Source: a bacterium UBP4_UBA6127
Lineage (GTDB): Bacteria > UBP4 > UBA4092
Assembly: GCA_002428325.1 (NCBI GenBank)
Contig: DIVR01000038.1
Span: 1 to 51,110 of the forward strand
Direction: 5' to 3'
Length of the DNA stretch: 51,110 bases
Below the pieces are notes generated by a model that was not told where the DNA came from, ran no database searches, and saw nothing but the letters and a program-made list of their open reading frames with translations. This document shows, piece by piece, positions 31,247 through 40,787 of this stretch (the stretch's first letter is position 1; every line of letters begins with the position of its first letter). Position numbers and translations under genes: made by a program.

Positions 31247-33028
31247 TCAGTTCCTGTTGATATAGTCGGTGACCCCTCGGGCGATAGCTTCGGCAATTTC
31301 TTTCTGCCCCTTGGGATTTCCGACTAACATCTCATCTTCAGGATTAGACATAAAAGCCGTTTCCATCAGAACTGAAGGGATTTCCGTATGTTTCACCAGA
31401 TAAAAATTAAAGGAGCTGATGAGTCCGCTGTCCGTCAGGCCGGTAACTTTTCTCAGGCGGTTATGGATAGATTCCGCCAAATCCCGGTTGATAGCATGCC
31501 GATAGAGGGTCATTGAACCCTTGGTCGTAATGGGGTCACTGGATTCACCAATCGAATTATTATGGACGCTTAACAAAATATCCGCTCCTGAATCCAGTAC
31601 TGTTTCACGCCGAATATCCATGGCCAGATTAACATCCTCAGGTTTTACCAGGACGACTTGGGCTCCCCTTTTCCGCAAATCTTTTGCCAGATAATTCACA
31701 ATGGCAAAATTACAATCCTTTTCCTTCAATCCTGTAGAACCAAGGGCTCCAGAATTATTTCCTCCATGGCCTGAATCCAGAGCAATCATCAATCCCTTCA
31801 ATGGTGACATGGGATTATCTGAAAGAATGGGTTTTGTTTTGACCCTGAGATGTATAGCCTGACTACCCTCTTCATAGAAGGCGTCATATCCCCAGACGGG
31901 AGGTGTCTTGAGTTCCAAATTGATGATCAAATGCCCATCTGCGGCCTGTTGCCAGTCGATATCTTTAATCATTCGCAAGGGAAGCTTATGGGTGATCCAA
32001 GTAAGGTTTGAGGTTGCTCCATATAAATGGATTTTCAGGCGAGGTTGGGTCTTATCGGCTTCAAATAAGACAGGGATTTTCCTGTCTGTAGAAAGAATCA
32101 CTTCATCCCACTTATCCTTTTTCTGGACAGTGCCGGCTCCAATCACCACTGAAGGGAATGGAACCCCCTGAGGTTGCAGCTGAATACTATTCCCGGATAT
32201 CAAAGCATGCATATCTTTTTCCAACCTAACTCGATAAAGAGAACCGATTTTCCCATCCAGCACGACACAGGTTCCTCCGGGAAGGAACCCCAATTGGGCA
32301 CCTCCCAGCCGGGCTTCTCCTGTGCCGGCTATCAAATATCCGCCCTCTTCATTGAGCAAACCCACCCGTGGCCACATCTTCACATCCAGAGTGATGGACC
32401 CTTGGGTTGATAGAATCGTTTCTCCAAGAGAGTCTTTTACCAGCTGGTATTCGACGGGAGAAGCAGATATATAATCTCCAGGATAAAAGGCGGCTACCCC
32501 TGAATAGATCCCCTTTAATCCTCCCGCTTGTTCAGGCGGAAGTTCCACCATGGGAATTTCGTGAGAGTATCCTTTGATATGAGCTGTAACCTTCGCTCCC
32601 GGAGTTCCTTTTACTTTCAAATTCAAAGTGTCACCCGGAACCAAAGAATAATCACGGTCTGGTAACAACAGTTCCTTTTCCAGGAGCAGTTTATCTGCTG
32701 GACAGCTTTCCAAAGGGGCTTTTCTCTCAATGGTAAAAATCCGGCTGGTTTTCTCCCCAAAGGAATTTATAACATTGAATTCAAAGGTATTCTTGCCGGT
32801 CTCCAGAGACAGTATTCCGGCAAAGGCGCCGCTGGGATAAATCCTCAATTCAGTCCCATTCAAGGTCAGCCGGTTGGCAGGCTCAGTCTTACCTCCATAA
32901 CGGTATTTCGGTAAAGTAGTGGCAAAATCACTCTGATCCGGAATAACAAAATCCAGTGAAGGCCCCTGAGACCATGCAGTGGCCGATATTAAAACCATCA
33001 GGAGTATTCCTCTCAATTTCTTTAACAT
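31247..33028 (-). CDS. N-acetylmuramoyl-L-alanine amidase (Amidase_3)
   Basis: Exported murein hydrolase, 593 aa, that cuts the bond between muramic acid and the stem peptide. A signal peptide covers about the first 20 residues (MLKKLRGILLMVLISATAWS). The middle 370 residues are beta-rich, with an SH3-like part (GTCVVLDGKIGSLYRVRLE) and an AMIN-like region before the catalytic domain. The zinc site is intact: DSGHGG (His), ETVLDSGAD (Glu) and LSVHNN (His); the catalytic Glu is in VLMETAFMSNPED. I take the ATG at 33028, which starts the signal peptide; an ATG at 33070 would add 14 charged residues. It likely acts in cell separation. Confidence 0.92.
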   Translation of the reverse strand: MLKKLRGILLMVLISATAWSQGPSLDFVIPDQSDFATTLPKYRYGGKTEPANRLTLNGTELRIYPSGAFAGILSLETGKNTFEFNVINSFGEKTSRIFTIERKAPLESCPADKLLLEKELLLPDRDYSLVPGDTLNLKVKGTPGAKVTAHIKGYSHEIPMVELPPEQAGGLKGIYSGVAAFYPGDYISASPVEYQLVKDSLGETILSTQGSITLDVKMWPRVGLLNEEGGYLIAGTGEARLGGAQLGFLPGGTCVVLDGKIGSLYRVRLEKDMHALISGNSIQLQPQGVPFPSVVIGAGTVQKKDKWDEVILSTDRKIPVLFEADKTQPRLKIHLYGATSNLTWITHKLPLRMIKDIDWQQAADGHLIINLELKTPPVWGYDAFYEEGSQAIHLRVKTKPILSDNPMSPLKGLMIALDSGHGGNNSGALGSTGLKEKDCNFAIVNYLAKDLRKRGAQVVLVKPEDVNLAMDIRRETVLDSGADILLSVHNNSIGESSDPITTKGSMTLYRHAINRDLAESIHNRLRKVTGLTDSGLISSFNFYLVKHTEIPSVLMETAFMSNPEDEMLVGNPKGQKEIAEAIARGVTDYINRN

Positions 33029-33152
33029 AGAGATATCCTCACGTCCTTTTGTTTTTCTGGATTTTAACACAAGGCTTTCCCTGTCCTATAACTTCTCTTC
33101 CTAATATTTATATAACCTGGTTATTTATGAGGTCATTTCAGTAAAAAGGTTT

Positions 33153-33158
33153 TATAAT
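33153..33158 (+). promoter_or_regulatory. Possible -10 box of repeat-protein gene
   Basis: TATAAT lies 49 bases before the start of the secreted repeat protein. The -35 match at 17 bases (AGGTCA) is weak. Confidence 0.35.
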
Positions 33159-33206
33159 GGGAATTTAGAGGTTCCTCCTACTAAACAGAAAAGGAGGTGA
33201 TGAGCT

Positions 33207-35003
33207 ATGTTTAAATCCTTCATCATCCTCATGGTTCTTGTTATGGGACTGTTTGTAATACCCGGCTTTGCGGCTGATTTTCCCCAAAGCGGTTCGCTGG
33301 AAGGAACGGTAAGCGATTCCAGCACCGGAGAAACCCTTCAGGGTGTTCAGGTTATTGCATGGGGACTCCCCGGAATGACCAAAACCCTTCTGACCGATAC
33401 CAGTGGATATTATATCTTCCGCAACCTGCCGCCCGGAGAGGTTCTCGTTTCCTCCTATAAGAATGGGTATTATCCCAGCCATGACACCGTCGAAATTATC
33501 AGCAGTCAAACCACCCGCTTGGATTTCCCCCTGCAGCCCATTCCCCTGCCTGAACAAGGAATCATCAATGGAACCATCAGTGATGCTTCAACCGGGAACC
33601 CGGTAAATAATGCCAAAATAACAGCCGTTTTTCCGGGTAGATTATCCATCTGCGTAACCAGTGACTCCACAGGCTATTATGAGCTGACGCGCCTGCCGGT
33701 TGCCGAAGTGGTTCTCTATGTATTGAAATATGGATATGAATACTCCTGTGATACCGTTCAAACAGTGGCCTCTTCCACTGTTACCCATGATGTGGCATTG
33801 GTTCCTCTCTCCATCCCTGAAATCGGGGCTGTGGAAGGAACCGTCACTAATAGTGATACAGGAGACCCTCTTGAGAGAGTGATGATTTATGCCAGTTCCA
33901 GCCAGCTGAGTACTGCCCTCTGTGGAATCTCCTGTTATGAAGGAGACATGAAACGATTGACCTTCACTGACAGTTCCGGACACTACCTACTGCCCAGGCT
34001 TTACAGTGGAGAATATCTCCTGACAGCCAGCCTGAAGAACTTCGATTCCGAAAGCCAATCCATTGAGATTATCGGGAATTCCACTACCCTGGCTGACTTT
34101 AGCCTGACTCCTGAACCCCTGCCTTACGGTTCGGTGACAGGAACCTTAAGCGATGCCAGTACCTCCGAACCGGTTGCCGGCGCTTTTGTTTTTGCCTCAG
34201 TGCGTCCCGACCACTGGTATTTGCACATAAAAAACCTGTGGACCCGAACCGATAGCACCGGATTCTATCAGCTGGATAAAGTGCCTTATGGAACTCAAAC
34301 GATCAAAGCTTTCCAGTTTGGTTATTATCCGGCTGAAAATGAGGTGGAAATCCTGAGCCAGCAGACCACCGCCTGCCTGATGGAGTTGGTACCGATTCCC
34401 CTTCCCGCCAAAGGGACGGTTGTGGGAACGGTTTCCGATGCCAGTACCGGGCTTCCTCTGGAAAAAGCCAGGGTGATTATCCCGGGACATCGGGACCTCT
34501 CGGTCACTGGACCCTATAACTCTTATAATACCTTTACCGATGCTTCAGGATTCTATGTTCTGGACAGTGTCAGAGTGGGGAATCACATGGTGATATCCTG
34601 CATGAGCAGTTACTATCATCAAATCAAGACTGTTATGGTCCTTTCCCACTCTACCAGTACGGTGAATTTTGAACTGGTGCCTTATGAGGTGGATACCACC
34701 ACCTTGGTGGTAACCGTCAGAGATATCAACACCGGGGAATATCTCGCCAATGCCACCGTATTCCTGCCAGTAATCCCGGAATTAATGCCGGTTACTGAGT
34801 GGGATATCAATTGGGGCATCACCAATGGCGCAGGGCAGACGACTATCGCCTCTTTGCTGCCGGGTGAATTATTCCTGGTCGCCGGGAAAGATGGATATGA
34901 ATCCGTCATTTCCTCCCTAACGATGAATAACAGCAATTTAGAAGTAACTGTTTATCTGAAAGCGACAGATTTGACAGCTGTTGAATATTGGGAAATGTTA
35001 TAA
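33207..35003 (+). CDS. Secreted protein with six carboxypeptidase-regulatory-like repeats
   Basis: Exported beta-sandwich repeat protein, 598 aa. The signal peptide runs to about residue 22 (GFAADF). Six CarboxypepD_reg-like domains follow, each of about 90-100 residues and each starting with a [GV]T[VIL]xDxxTG motif: GTVSDSSTG, GTISDASTG, GTVTNSDTG, GTLSDASTS, GTVSDASTG and VTVRDINTG. Linkers such as PIPLPEQG and PIPLPAKG separate them. No enzyme domain is present, so it is a structural or binding protein. The last residues are TAVEYWEML, similar to the end of the next gene's product. AAGGAGGTGA before the ATG is an ideal ribosome-binding site, implying strong expression; TATAAT lies at 33153-33158. 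Confidence 0.88.
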   Translation: MFKSFIILMVLVMGLFVIPGFAADFPQSGSLEGTVSDSSTGETLQGVQVIAWGLPGMTKTLLTDTSGYYIFRNLPPGEVLVSSYKNGYYPSHDTVEIISSQTTRLDFPLQPIPLPEQGIINGTISDASTGNPVNNAKITAVFPGRLSICVTSDSTGYYELTRLPVAEVVLYVLKYGYEYSCDTVQTVASSTVTHDVALVPLSIPEIGAVEGTVTNSDTGDPLERVMIYASSSQLSTALCGISCYEGDMKRLTFTDSSGHYLLPRLYSGEYLLTASLKNFDSESQSIEIIGNSTTLADFSLTPEPLPYGSVTGTLSDASTSEPVAGAFVFASVRPDHWYLHIKNLWTRTDSTGFYQLDKVPYGTQTIKAFQFGYYPAENEVEILSQQTTACLMELVPIPLPAKGTVVGTVSDASTGLPLEKARVIIPGHRDLSVTGPYNSYNTFTDASGFYVLDSVRVGNHMVISCMSSYYHQIKTVMVLSHSTSTVNFELVPYEVDTTTLVVTVRDINTGEYLANATVFLPVIPELMPVTEWDINWGITNGAGQTTIASLLPGELFLVAGKDGYESVISSLTMNNSNLEVTVYLKATDLTAVEYWEML

Positions 35004-35041
35004 TCCCTTCGGAGGGATTGGAATCCAAATCTAAATAATTA

Positions 35042-35075
35042 AGACGGACAACCCTTGGGGAAGTCCGTCTTTTTT
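35042..35075. terminator. Intrinsic terminator between converging genes
   Basis: AGACGGAC and GTCCGTCT form an 8-bp stem followed by a T run on the plus strand. Confidence 0.9.
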
Positions 35076-35086
35076 ATGTAGGACCC

Positions 35087-35581
35087 TTACTGGAGTTCTT
35101 CCCAGATATGGGAAGGAACCGAGGTTGCCTCGACAATCTTTACGGTCGAGACATCATCCAAATAGGCATTTCCGCCAGTACCGCTGATATAAAAATCGAC
35201 ATTGAAAGTATCGCCATTTTGAAAGGTTATCGTATCGCTGACCAGTTTCCAGCTGCTGCCGGTCGCTACAGCAGACACGGAATGGTCATACCAACCGAAT
35301 TCAATCCTTCCACCGGAAGGATAAACCCACCCTTCCACCTTCCAAGTCTCTCCGACCACCGAAGAAGTCTCTCTTCGAACGGCCTCAGCTGGCTGGCTGA
35401 AGGTCGCAAAACCATATAAGCTGAACATTCCTCCGGGGGTGTGATTCTGGCTGATAGACTGATTGATAGTCCCGCTGACGGTCGTCCAGCTGTTCCCCTC
35501 TTCAAAATCATCGGTGAACTGGGCATATAATGGCGACATAACGGTTAAGGTAAGAATAAGAGCAGTAACAAATCTCAACAT
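35087..35581 (-). CDS. Small secreted jelly-roll-like protein
   Basis: Exported protein of 164 aa with a signal peptide (about residues 1-20, ending SPLYA). The mature part is all beta-strand in pattern, from FTDDFEEGNSWTTVSG to GGNAYLDDVSTVKI, which resembles carbohydrate-binding jelly-roll domains in which the DDV strand closes the fold. There is no enzyme domain. It ends with VPSHIWEELQ, related to the end of the neighbouring repeat protein. It converges with that gene across a shared terminator. A sugar-binding function is inference. Confidence 0.75.
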   Translation of the reverse strand: MLRFVTALILTLTVMSPLYAQFTDDFEEGNSWTTVSGTINQSISQNHTPGGMFSLYGFATFSQPAEAVRRETSSVVGETWKVEGWVYPSGGRIEFGWYDHSVSAVATGSSWKLVSDTITFQNGDTFNVDFYISGTGGNAYLDDVSTVKIVEATSVPSHIWEELQ

Positions 35582-35992
35582 CTGACTCCCTCCCTATACT
35601 AGATTGGCTTCAATTCTTCCCGTTCATACCCTCTGAAGCTAGCCTTATTATCTATATCCTCAAGTTTTTGTCAATAATATGAAGGCTTAGTTCGTCTATA
35701 GTTCCCCTCGGTCTCCTTTTTTCTCCCGGAATTTTCCTCATTTTCTCCCTCATTCCCCGGTTTATCGAATATCTGTCCTATCAATACCGGATTAGGTTTG
35801 ATGGAAGATTGATTAACTTATGCAAACTATCATATAAGTCTTATTTCATCCCTTTTGAGAGTGATATAATATAATTAATATTCGACATTATTTTAAAATA
35901 ATAAGATAAGCTCAAGAGGGCAGAGAACCAGAAATTGAGTTATAATCACGGGAAAAATATAACCATTGAAGATTGGAAGGGAAAATAAGGCG
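35582..35992. other. 411-base non-coding stretch before nfnA-like gene
   Basis: Between two diverging genes. It holds several TATAAT strings (around 35867 and 35940) that could be -10 boxes for the right-hand operon, without convincing -35 partners. No repeat or known RNA seen. Confidence 0.5.
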
Positions 35993-36865
35993 ATGCCGAA
36001 AATCCTTGAAAAATATGAGTTAGCGCCCAAGACCCATTATCTGAAGGTGGAAGCGCCCTTAGTCGCGCGCCATGCCGAAGCCGGACAATTTGTAATAGTC
36101 CGAGTCAACGAGACGGGTGAAAGAGTCCCTTTCACCATCGCCGATATAGACAAAGAAGCCGGGACCATCACCCTGGTCGTCCAGGAAGTCGGAAAGACCA
36201 GCATTGAAGTCGGAGCCCTGAATCAGGGAGATATGATTCATGACCTGTTGGGTCCCCTGGGAACCGCCTCGGAAGTGGAAAAATTCGGGACAGTCATTCT
36301 GATGGGTGGAGGATTTGGAAATGCCGCCATTCATCTGCTGGGGAAAGCCTTGAAAAAAGCTGGAAATAAAATTATCACGATTATTGGAGCCCGGACTAAA
36401 GAATTACTGATAATGGAAGAGGAATTAGCCAAAGTCTCAGATGAATTAGTCATTATGACTGATGATGGGTCCTATGGAAGACAAGGTCTGGTAACCCAAC
36501 CCTTAAAAGAATTTTTAGAATCAGGCCAGGCTATCAACCGAGTAGTTGCAGTCGGCCCTATTCCAATGATGCGGGCAGTCGGTGAAACCACCCGGCCTTT
36601 TGGGGTCAAAACCATTGTCAGCCTGAATCCTATCATGGTAGATGGCACCGGGATGTGCGGCGGCTGCCGGGTCACAGTAGCCGGTGAAACTCATTTCGCC
36701 TGTACCGATGGCCCTGAATTTGATGCCCATCAGGTCGATTTTAATGAGCTCGTCAAACGAACCCGGATGTATAAACCCCAGGAACAGCATGCTCTGGATG
36801 AATGCCGGCTGAATAAAAAAATCAACGAATTATCAAATGAAACCGCCAATGCGGGAGGTAAATAA
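35993..36865 (+). CDS. Ferredoxin:NADP oxidoreductase FAD subunit, NfnA/SudB-like
   Basis: FAD- and [2Fe-2S]-containing subunit, 290 aa. It has the FAD motif RVPFTIAD, the nucleotide-binding loop GGGFGNAAIH, and a C-terminal iron-sulfur site in GMCGGCRV and HFACTDGPEFDAHQVDF. With the next gene it forms a pair known either as NfnAB (electron-bifurcating NADH-dependent ferredoxin:NADP transhydrogenase) or as sulfide dehydrogenase SudAB. I start at the ATG at 35993; GGAAGGG lies 11 bases before it, and the in-frame TTG at 35966 is less likely. The next gene begins 2 bases after the stop. Confidence 0.92.
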   Translation: MPKILEKYELAPKTHYLKVEAPLVARHAEAGQFVIVRVNETGERVPFTIADIDKEAGTITLVVQEVGKTSIEVGALNQGDMIHDLLGPLGTASEVEKFGTVILMGGGFGNAAIHLLGKALKKAGNKIITIIGARTKELLIMEEELAKVSDELVIMTDDGSYGRQGLVTQPLKEFLESGQAINRVVAVGPIPMMRAVGETTRPFGVKTIVSLNPIMVDGTGMCGGCRVTVAGETHFACTDGPEFDAHQVDFNELVKRTRMYKPQEQHALDECRLNKKINELSNETANAGGK

Positions 36866-36867
36866 AG

Positions 36868-38271
36868 GTGAATCCCCAGGAAAGACTTAAAATCCCGCGC
36901 CACGAGGTTCCAGCCCAGGACCCGGATATCCGGCGGAATAATTATGAAGAAGTGGCTATCGGTTTTGATGAAAATACAGCCATTGAAGAAGCCCAGCGGT
37001 GCCTTCAATGTAAGAATCCCCTTTGTATGCAAGGCTGTCCGGTCTCCATTAATATCCCGAAATTCATCGCTGAGATTGCCAAAGGGGCCATGGATGAGGC
37101 CATCAGGACTATTCGGAACACCAACAGCCTGCCAGCAGTCTGCGGCCGGGTTTGTCCCCAGGAAAGCCAGTGTGAGAAAACCTGTGTTCTGGCCAAAAAA
37201 GGCAAATCAGTGGCCATTGGCGCCTTGGAACGGTTTATTGCCGATTATGACCGGAAGAATCAAATTTCCAAGGAAGAAGTTACGGTCAGTTCGACAGGCA
37301 AGAAAATCGGCATCATTGGCGCAGGGCCGGCTGGATTGACTGCCGCTGGTTATCTGGCAAAACTGGGGCATCAGGTTACCATCTTTGAAGCCTTCCATGA
37401 AGCGGGTGGGGTTTTAATATACGGCATTCCGGAATTCCGTCTCCCCAAAGATATTGTCCGCTCTGAAATCAAAGCCTTGGAAAATCTGGGAGTCGAATAT
37501 TCCTTTAATACGCTGGTGGGTAGAACCATTACCATCGAAGAATTATTAGCTGACCATTTTTCCGCTTTATTTGTAGCGCCTGGAGCGGGATTGCCGGTCT
37601 TTATGCATCTTCCCGGAGAGAACCTCTGCGGAGTCTATTCAGCCAATGAGTTTTTGACACGGGTCAATCTCATGAAGGCGTTTGAATTCCCCAAGGTAGA
37701 TACTCCGGTTTTCTGCGGAAAACGGATTGCGGTCATTGGCGGCGGAAATACCGCCATGGATGCCGCCAGAACCGCCCTTCGCATGAATCCCGAAGAAGTC
37801 TATATCATCTACCGGCGGACTGAAAAAGAAATGCCGGCCCGATTGGAAGAAATACATCATGCCAAAGAAGAGGGAATTAAATTTCTGGAACTGACAAATC
37901 CCATCTCTTACGCTGGCAATGATAATGGATGGGTCCAGGAAATGGAATGCATTCGGATGGAACTGGGTGAACCTGATGCGTCCGGACGCCGCCGCCCTGT
38001 GGCAGTACCCGGGTCCAATTTCACTCTGCCTGTCGATACGGTGATTGTGGCCATCGGTGCTAAAACCAATGACCTTATCATGAGAACAACCCAGGGACTT
38101 GAAACCAGTAAGTGGGGTTATCTGGTGGTTGATCCAGAAACCCAAATGACCACCCGGCCGGGTATCTTTGCCGGTGGAGATATTGCTTCAGCAGAAGCAA
38201 CCGTTATCTCTGCTATGGGACAGGGACGCCGGGCTGGCAAGGCTATGCATGATTATGTCTTGAACAGGTAA
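36868..38271 (+). CDS. NfnB/GltD-like NADPH oxidoreductase
   Basis: Flavin and iron-sulfur subunit, 467 aa. The N-terminal helical domain has two Cys clusters for [4Fe-4S]: CLQCKNPLCMQGCP and CGRVCPQESQCEKTC. The FAD-binding loop is GIIGAGPAGLTAAGYL and the NADPH loop is IAVIGGGNTAMDAARTA; the C-terminal GDIASAEATVISAMGQG motif closes the FAD site. The start codon is GTG with GGGAGG about 10 bases upstream. Partnering the NfnA-like subunit argues for NfnB or SudA rather than a glutamate synthase small subunit, since no GltB is coded here. It moves electrons among NAD(H), NADP(H) and ferredoxin in the cytoplasm. Confidence 0.93.
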   Translation: MNPQERLKIPRHEVPAQDPDIRRNNYEEVAIGFDENTAIEEAQRCLQCKNPLCMQGCPVSINIPKFIAEIAKGAMDEAIRTIRNTNSLPAVCGRVCPQESQCEKTCVLAKKGKSVAIGALERFIADYDRKNQISKEEVTVSSTGKKIGIIGAGPAGLTAAGYLAKLGHQVTIFEAFHEAGGVLIYGIPEFRLPKDIVRSEIKALENLGVEYSFNTLVGRTITIEELLADHFSALFVAPGAGLPVFMHLPGENLCGVYSANEFLTRVNLMKAFEFPKVDTPVFCGKRIAVIGGGNTAMDAARTALRMNPEEVYIIYRRTEKEMPARLEEIHHAKEEGIKFLELTNPISYAGNDNGWVQEMECIRMELGEPDASGRRRPVAVPGSNFTLPVDTVIVAIGAKTNDLIMRTTQGLETSKWGYLVVDPETQMTTRPGIFAGGDIASAEATVISAMGQGRRAGKAMHDYVLNR

Positions 38272-38364
38272 AGGGGTTCACTTCCAGCCAGGCTTAATTA
38301 TTTACCTGAGCTAGATAATCATAAGCCAATTAATATCAATATTATATAGTTAATGTTAATCAAT

Positions 38365-38400
38365 AAATCCCCCTTATTTAATGGGGGATTTATTTTTTTT
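38365..38400 (+). terminator. Intrinsic terminator after nfnAB-like operon
   Basis: AAATCCCCC and GGGGGATTT form a 9-bp stem, followed by ATTTTTTTT. Confidence 0.92.
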
Positions 38401-38430
38401 AATCCCTGATTCAGCTATACTTAAAATAAT

Positions 38431-39666
38431 ATGATTGATATAACCAAGTTGTTTACCGGGATTGATACCACAGGCGATCCCCTTCGATATGGACACAAGA
38501 CGGGTTCTCAACATGGAAGACCCCATGAGACTGAGACTCAGGACCATCAGGTGCCAAGGTCAGCTGCCCAAAGAAGACCCGTGGTTGTATGGAATATCAC
38601 CCGAACCTGTAACCTTCATTGCATCCATTGCTATACAGATTCCCATGATGAGCTATATCCGGGAGAACTGACTCTGGAAGAAACCAACGCCATGATAGAT
38701 AATCTGGCTGACTTTGGGATTCCCGCCCTCCTGCTTTCCGGGGGAGAACCTCTGACTCGGCCGGATTTCTTTTCGATTGCGGAATATGCCAGAAGTAAAG
38801 GGCTTCGTCTGACTCTTTCCACGAATGGAACCCTTATTACCCCTGAAACAGCTCAACGAATCAAGGAGACCGGATTTAGTTATGTGGGTATCTCTTTTGA
38901 TGGCCTGGGAGATATTAATGACCGATTTAGAGGTAAAGCCGGAGCCTTCGAAGAAGCTCTTGCCGGATTAAGAAATTGCCAGTCAGTCAACCAGAAGGTT
39001 GGTTTAAGATTTACTCTTACCAGAAGAAATTATGAAGCCCTCCATGATATATTCGATTTCATTGAAAAGGAAGATATCCCCAGAGCCTGTTTCTACCACC
39101 TGGTCTATAGCGGCAGAGGCAGCCATCTCTCAAAGGATGACTTAAGCCATGAAGAAACACGGGATGCTTTGGATATTATCTTGGAGAGAACTCTGGACTA
39201 TGCCAAAAGGGGTCTTCATAAAGATATCCTGACAGTGGATAATCATGTTGACGGAGCTTATCTATATCTGAAATTAAAAGAGATAGACCCTGTTAACGCA
39301 GAGAAGGCTTTAAGTTATTTAAAATGGAATGGCGGAGGAGCCAACTCTTCAGGAGTCGGGATTGGGCAGATTGATATGTTTGGCAATGTCCATCCTGACC
39401 AATTCTGGCAGGATTTGGAACTGGGGAATGTCAGAGAACGGAACTTTAGTGAAATCTGGCAGGATACCAGCCATCCTATTTTTGCCGGACTGAAAAATCG
39501 TTTACCCCTATTAAAAGGAAAATGTGCCAGCTGCCATTGGAAAGATATCTGTGGCGGCAGTTTTAGGGCAAGAGCCTGGAAAGTCTATCAAGACCCTTGG
39601 GCACCTGACCCGGCCTGTTATCTGACTGAAGAAGAAATCAATTATCCCCGGGAGGACCTCTCCTGA
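38431..39666 (+). CDS. ahbC: 12,18-didecarboxysiroheme deacetylase AhbC (radical SAM)
   Basis: Radical-SAM/SPASM enzyme, 411 aa, of the siroheme-dependent haem pathway; it converts 12,18-didecarboxysiroheme to iron-coproporphyrin III. The N-terminus, ITKLFTGIDTTGDPLRYG, and the block ACFYHLVYSGRGS match AhbC/NirJ proteins I know. The radical-SAM cluster is CNLHCIHC (Cys60, 64, 67). A SPASM-like second cluster is expected in the C-terminal CASCHWKDICGG and the late Cys in PACYL. NirJ (haem d1) is the main alternative; the AhbD-like gene that overlaps by one base favours AhbC. AhbA/AhbB are not in the window. Confidence 0.9.
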   Translation: MIDITKLFTGIDTTGDPLRYGHKTGSQHGRPHETETQDHQVPRSAAQRRPVVVWNITRTCNLHCIHCYTDSHDELYPGELTLEETNAMIDNLADFGIPALLLSGGEPLTRPDFFSIAEYARSKGLRLTLSTNGTLITPETAQRIKETGFSYVGISFDGLGDINDRFRGKAGAFEEALAGLRNCQSVNQKVGLRFTLTRRNYEALHDIFDFIEKEDIPRACFYHLVYSGRGSHLSKDDLSHEETRDALDIILERTLDYAKRGLHKDILTVDNHVDGAYLYLKLKEIDPVNAEKALSYLKWNGGGANSSGVGIGQIDMFGNVHPDQFWQDLELGNVRERNFSEIWQDTSHPIFAGLKNRLPLLKGKCASCHWKDICGGSFRARAWKVYQDPWAPDPACYLTEEEINYPREDLS

Positions 39667-40772
39667 TGTCTTCTCCGGAAAAATCACATCCTCACCACCC
39701 TTCCCATTCATCTCCGGGAAACTCTCCTTTAAGACTTGTTTTCTGGGAAACCACCGCAGGATGCAATCTGGAATGTATCCATTGCCGACGACTGGATGTC
39801 AGCCATGAATTAATGAAAAATGACCTGTCCACCCAGCAGGCTTTCTTTCTAGTGGATTCTATCTTGGAAGCCGGAAACCCTATCCTGATTCTATCGGGAG
39901 GAGAACCACTATACAGGCCTGATATTATTGATATTGCATCTTATGCTGTAAAGCATGGCTTGAATGTGGCTTTGGCTACCAATGGAACCCTGATTGATTC
40001 CTTAATGGCCCAGAAAATCGTCAATTCCGGCATTCGAAGAGTCTCTATCAGTATTGATGGCGCCGATGTTTCTACCCATGACCATTTCCGGCAACAGCAA
40101 GGTTCTCTGTCTCGAGCCTTGGAGGGGTATCACCAGTTGAAAGCCCTGGGAATGAGCATGCAAATCAACTGTACTCTGACTAAACATAATACCCATCAAA
40201 AAGAAACCATTTACCAAATGGCATTGGATCTGGGTGCTGATGCCCTGCATTTCTTCATGCTGGTTCCGGTGGGATGTGGAGTCCAGATAGCGGAAACCAA
40301 TATGCTCTCGGCTAGTGAATATGAAGCGATATTGAATTGGATCTATGAACGTTCATTGGAGAATAAAATCCAGCTTAAACCTACCTGCGTTCCCCATTAT
40401 TTGAGAATCAAAAAGCAAAGAGATGCTCAAAAAGGGATATCTTCTTCGGCTCCAACCCAAGGAATGCATTCACTGACAAAAGGTTGCCTGGCAGGGACTT
40501 CTGTCTGTTTTATTTCTCATACCGGAGAGGTTTTTCCCTGTGGCTACCTGCCTGTGACTAGCGGAAATATACTTAAAGCTTCATTTAAGGATATATGGAA
40601 TAACTCTAATATATTCAATCAGTTAAGAGATTCTTCTTTACTGGAAGGGAAATGCGGTATCTGTGAATTTAATAGGGTATGCATGGGCTGCAGGGCAAGG
40701 GCTTTCTATACAACAGGCAACTTTATGGCCGAAGAACCCTATTGTGAATATAAGCCTCAAAAGCTCCGTTAA
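39666..40772 (+). CDS. ahbD: Fe-coproporphyrin III decarboxylase AhbD (radical SAM)
   Basis: Radical-SAM enzyme, 368 aa, that makes protohaem by decarboxylating two propionates of iron-coproporphyrin III. LRLVFWETTAGCNLECIHC holds the SAM cluster (Cys33, 37, 40). GGEPLYRPDI and the SISIDGADVSTHD block fit the family. C-terminal Cys-rich parts (CLAGTSVC, FPCGYLP, CGICEFNRVCMGC) form the auxiliary [4Fe-4S] site. The ATG shares one base with the ahbC stop (TGATG), so translation is coupled. The first 20 residues are His/Ser/Pro-rich and probably disordered. It converges with a sensor-kinase gene 15 bases away; I see no terminator between. Confidence 0.9.
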   Translation: MSSPEKSHPHHPSHSSPGNSPLRLVFWETTAGCNLECIHCRRLDVSHELMKNDLSTQQAFFLVDSILEAGNPILILSGGEPLYRPDIIDIASYAVKHGLNVALATNGTLIDSLMAQKIVNSGIRRVSISIDGADVSTHDHFRQQQGSLSRALEGYHQLKALGMSMQINCTLTKHNTHQKETIYQMALDLGADALHFFMLVPVGCGVQIAETNMLSASEYEAILNWIYERSLENKIQLKPTCVPHYLRIKKQRDAQKGISSSAPTQGMHSLTKGCLAGTSVCFISHTGEVFPCGYLPVTSGNILKASFKDIWNNSNIFNQLRDSSLLEGKCGICEFNRVCMGCRARAFYTTGNFMAEEPYCEYKPQKLR

Positions 40773-40787
40773 AGAGTATCTCCTCAG

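Noticed and set aside
34968..34985. TTTGACAGCTGTTG, similar to the TTGACA palindrome
   Set aside because: It lies in the coding end of the secreted repeat protein and codes its conserved C-terminus (LTAVEYW); one arm is broken.
36868..38271. Glutamate synthase small subunit (GltD)
   Set aside because: Sequence alone fits GltD, but no large subunit is coded nearby and the NfnA/SudB-like partner overlaps in operon structure.
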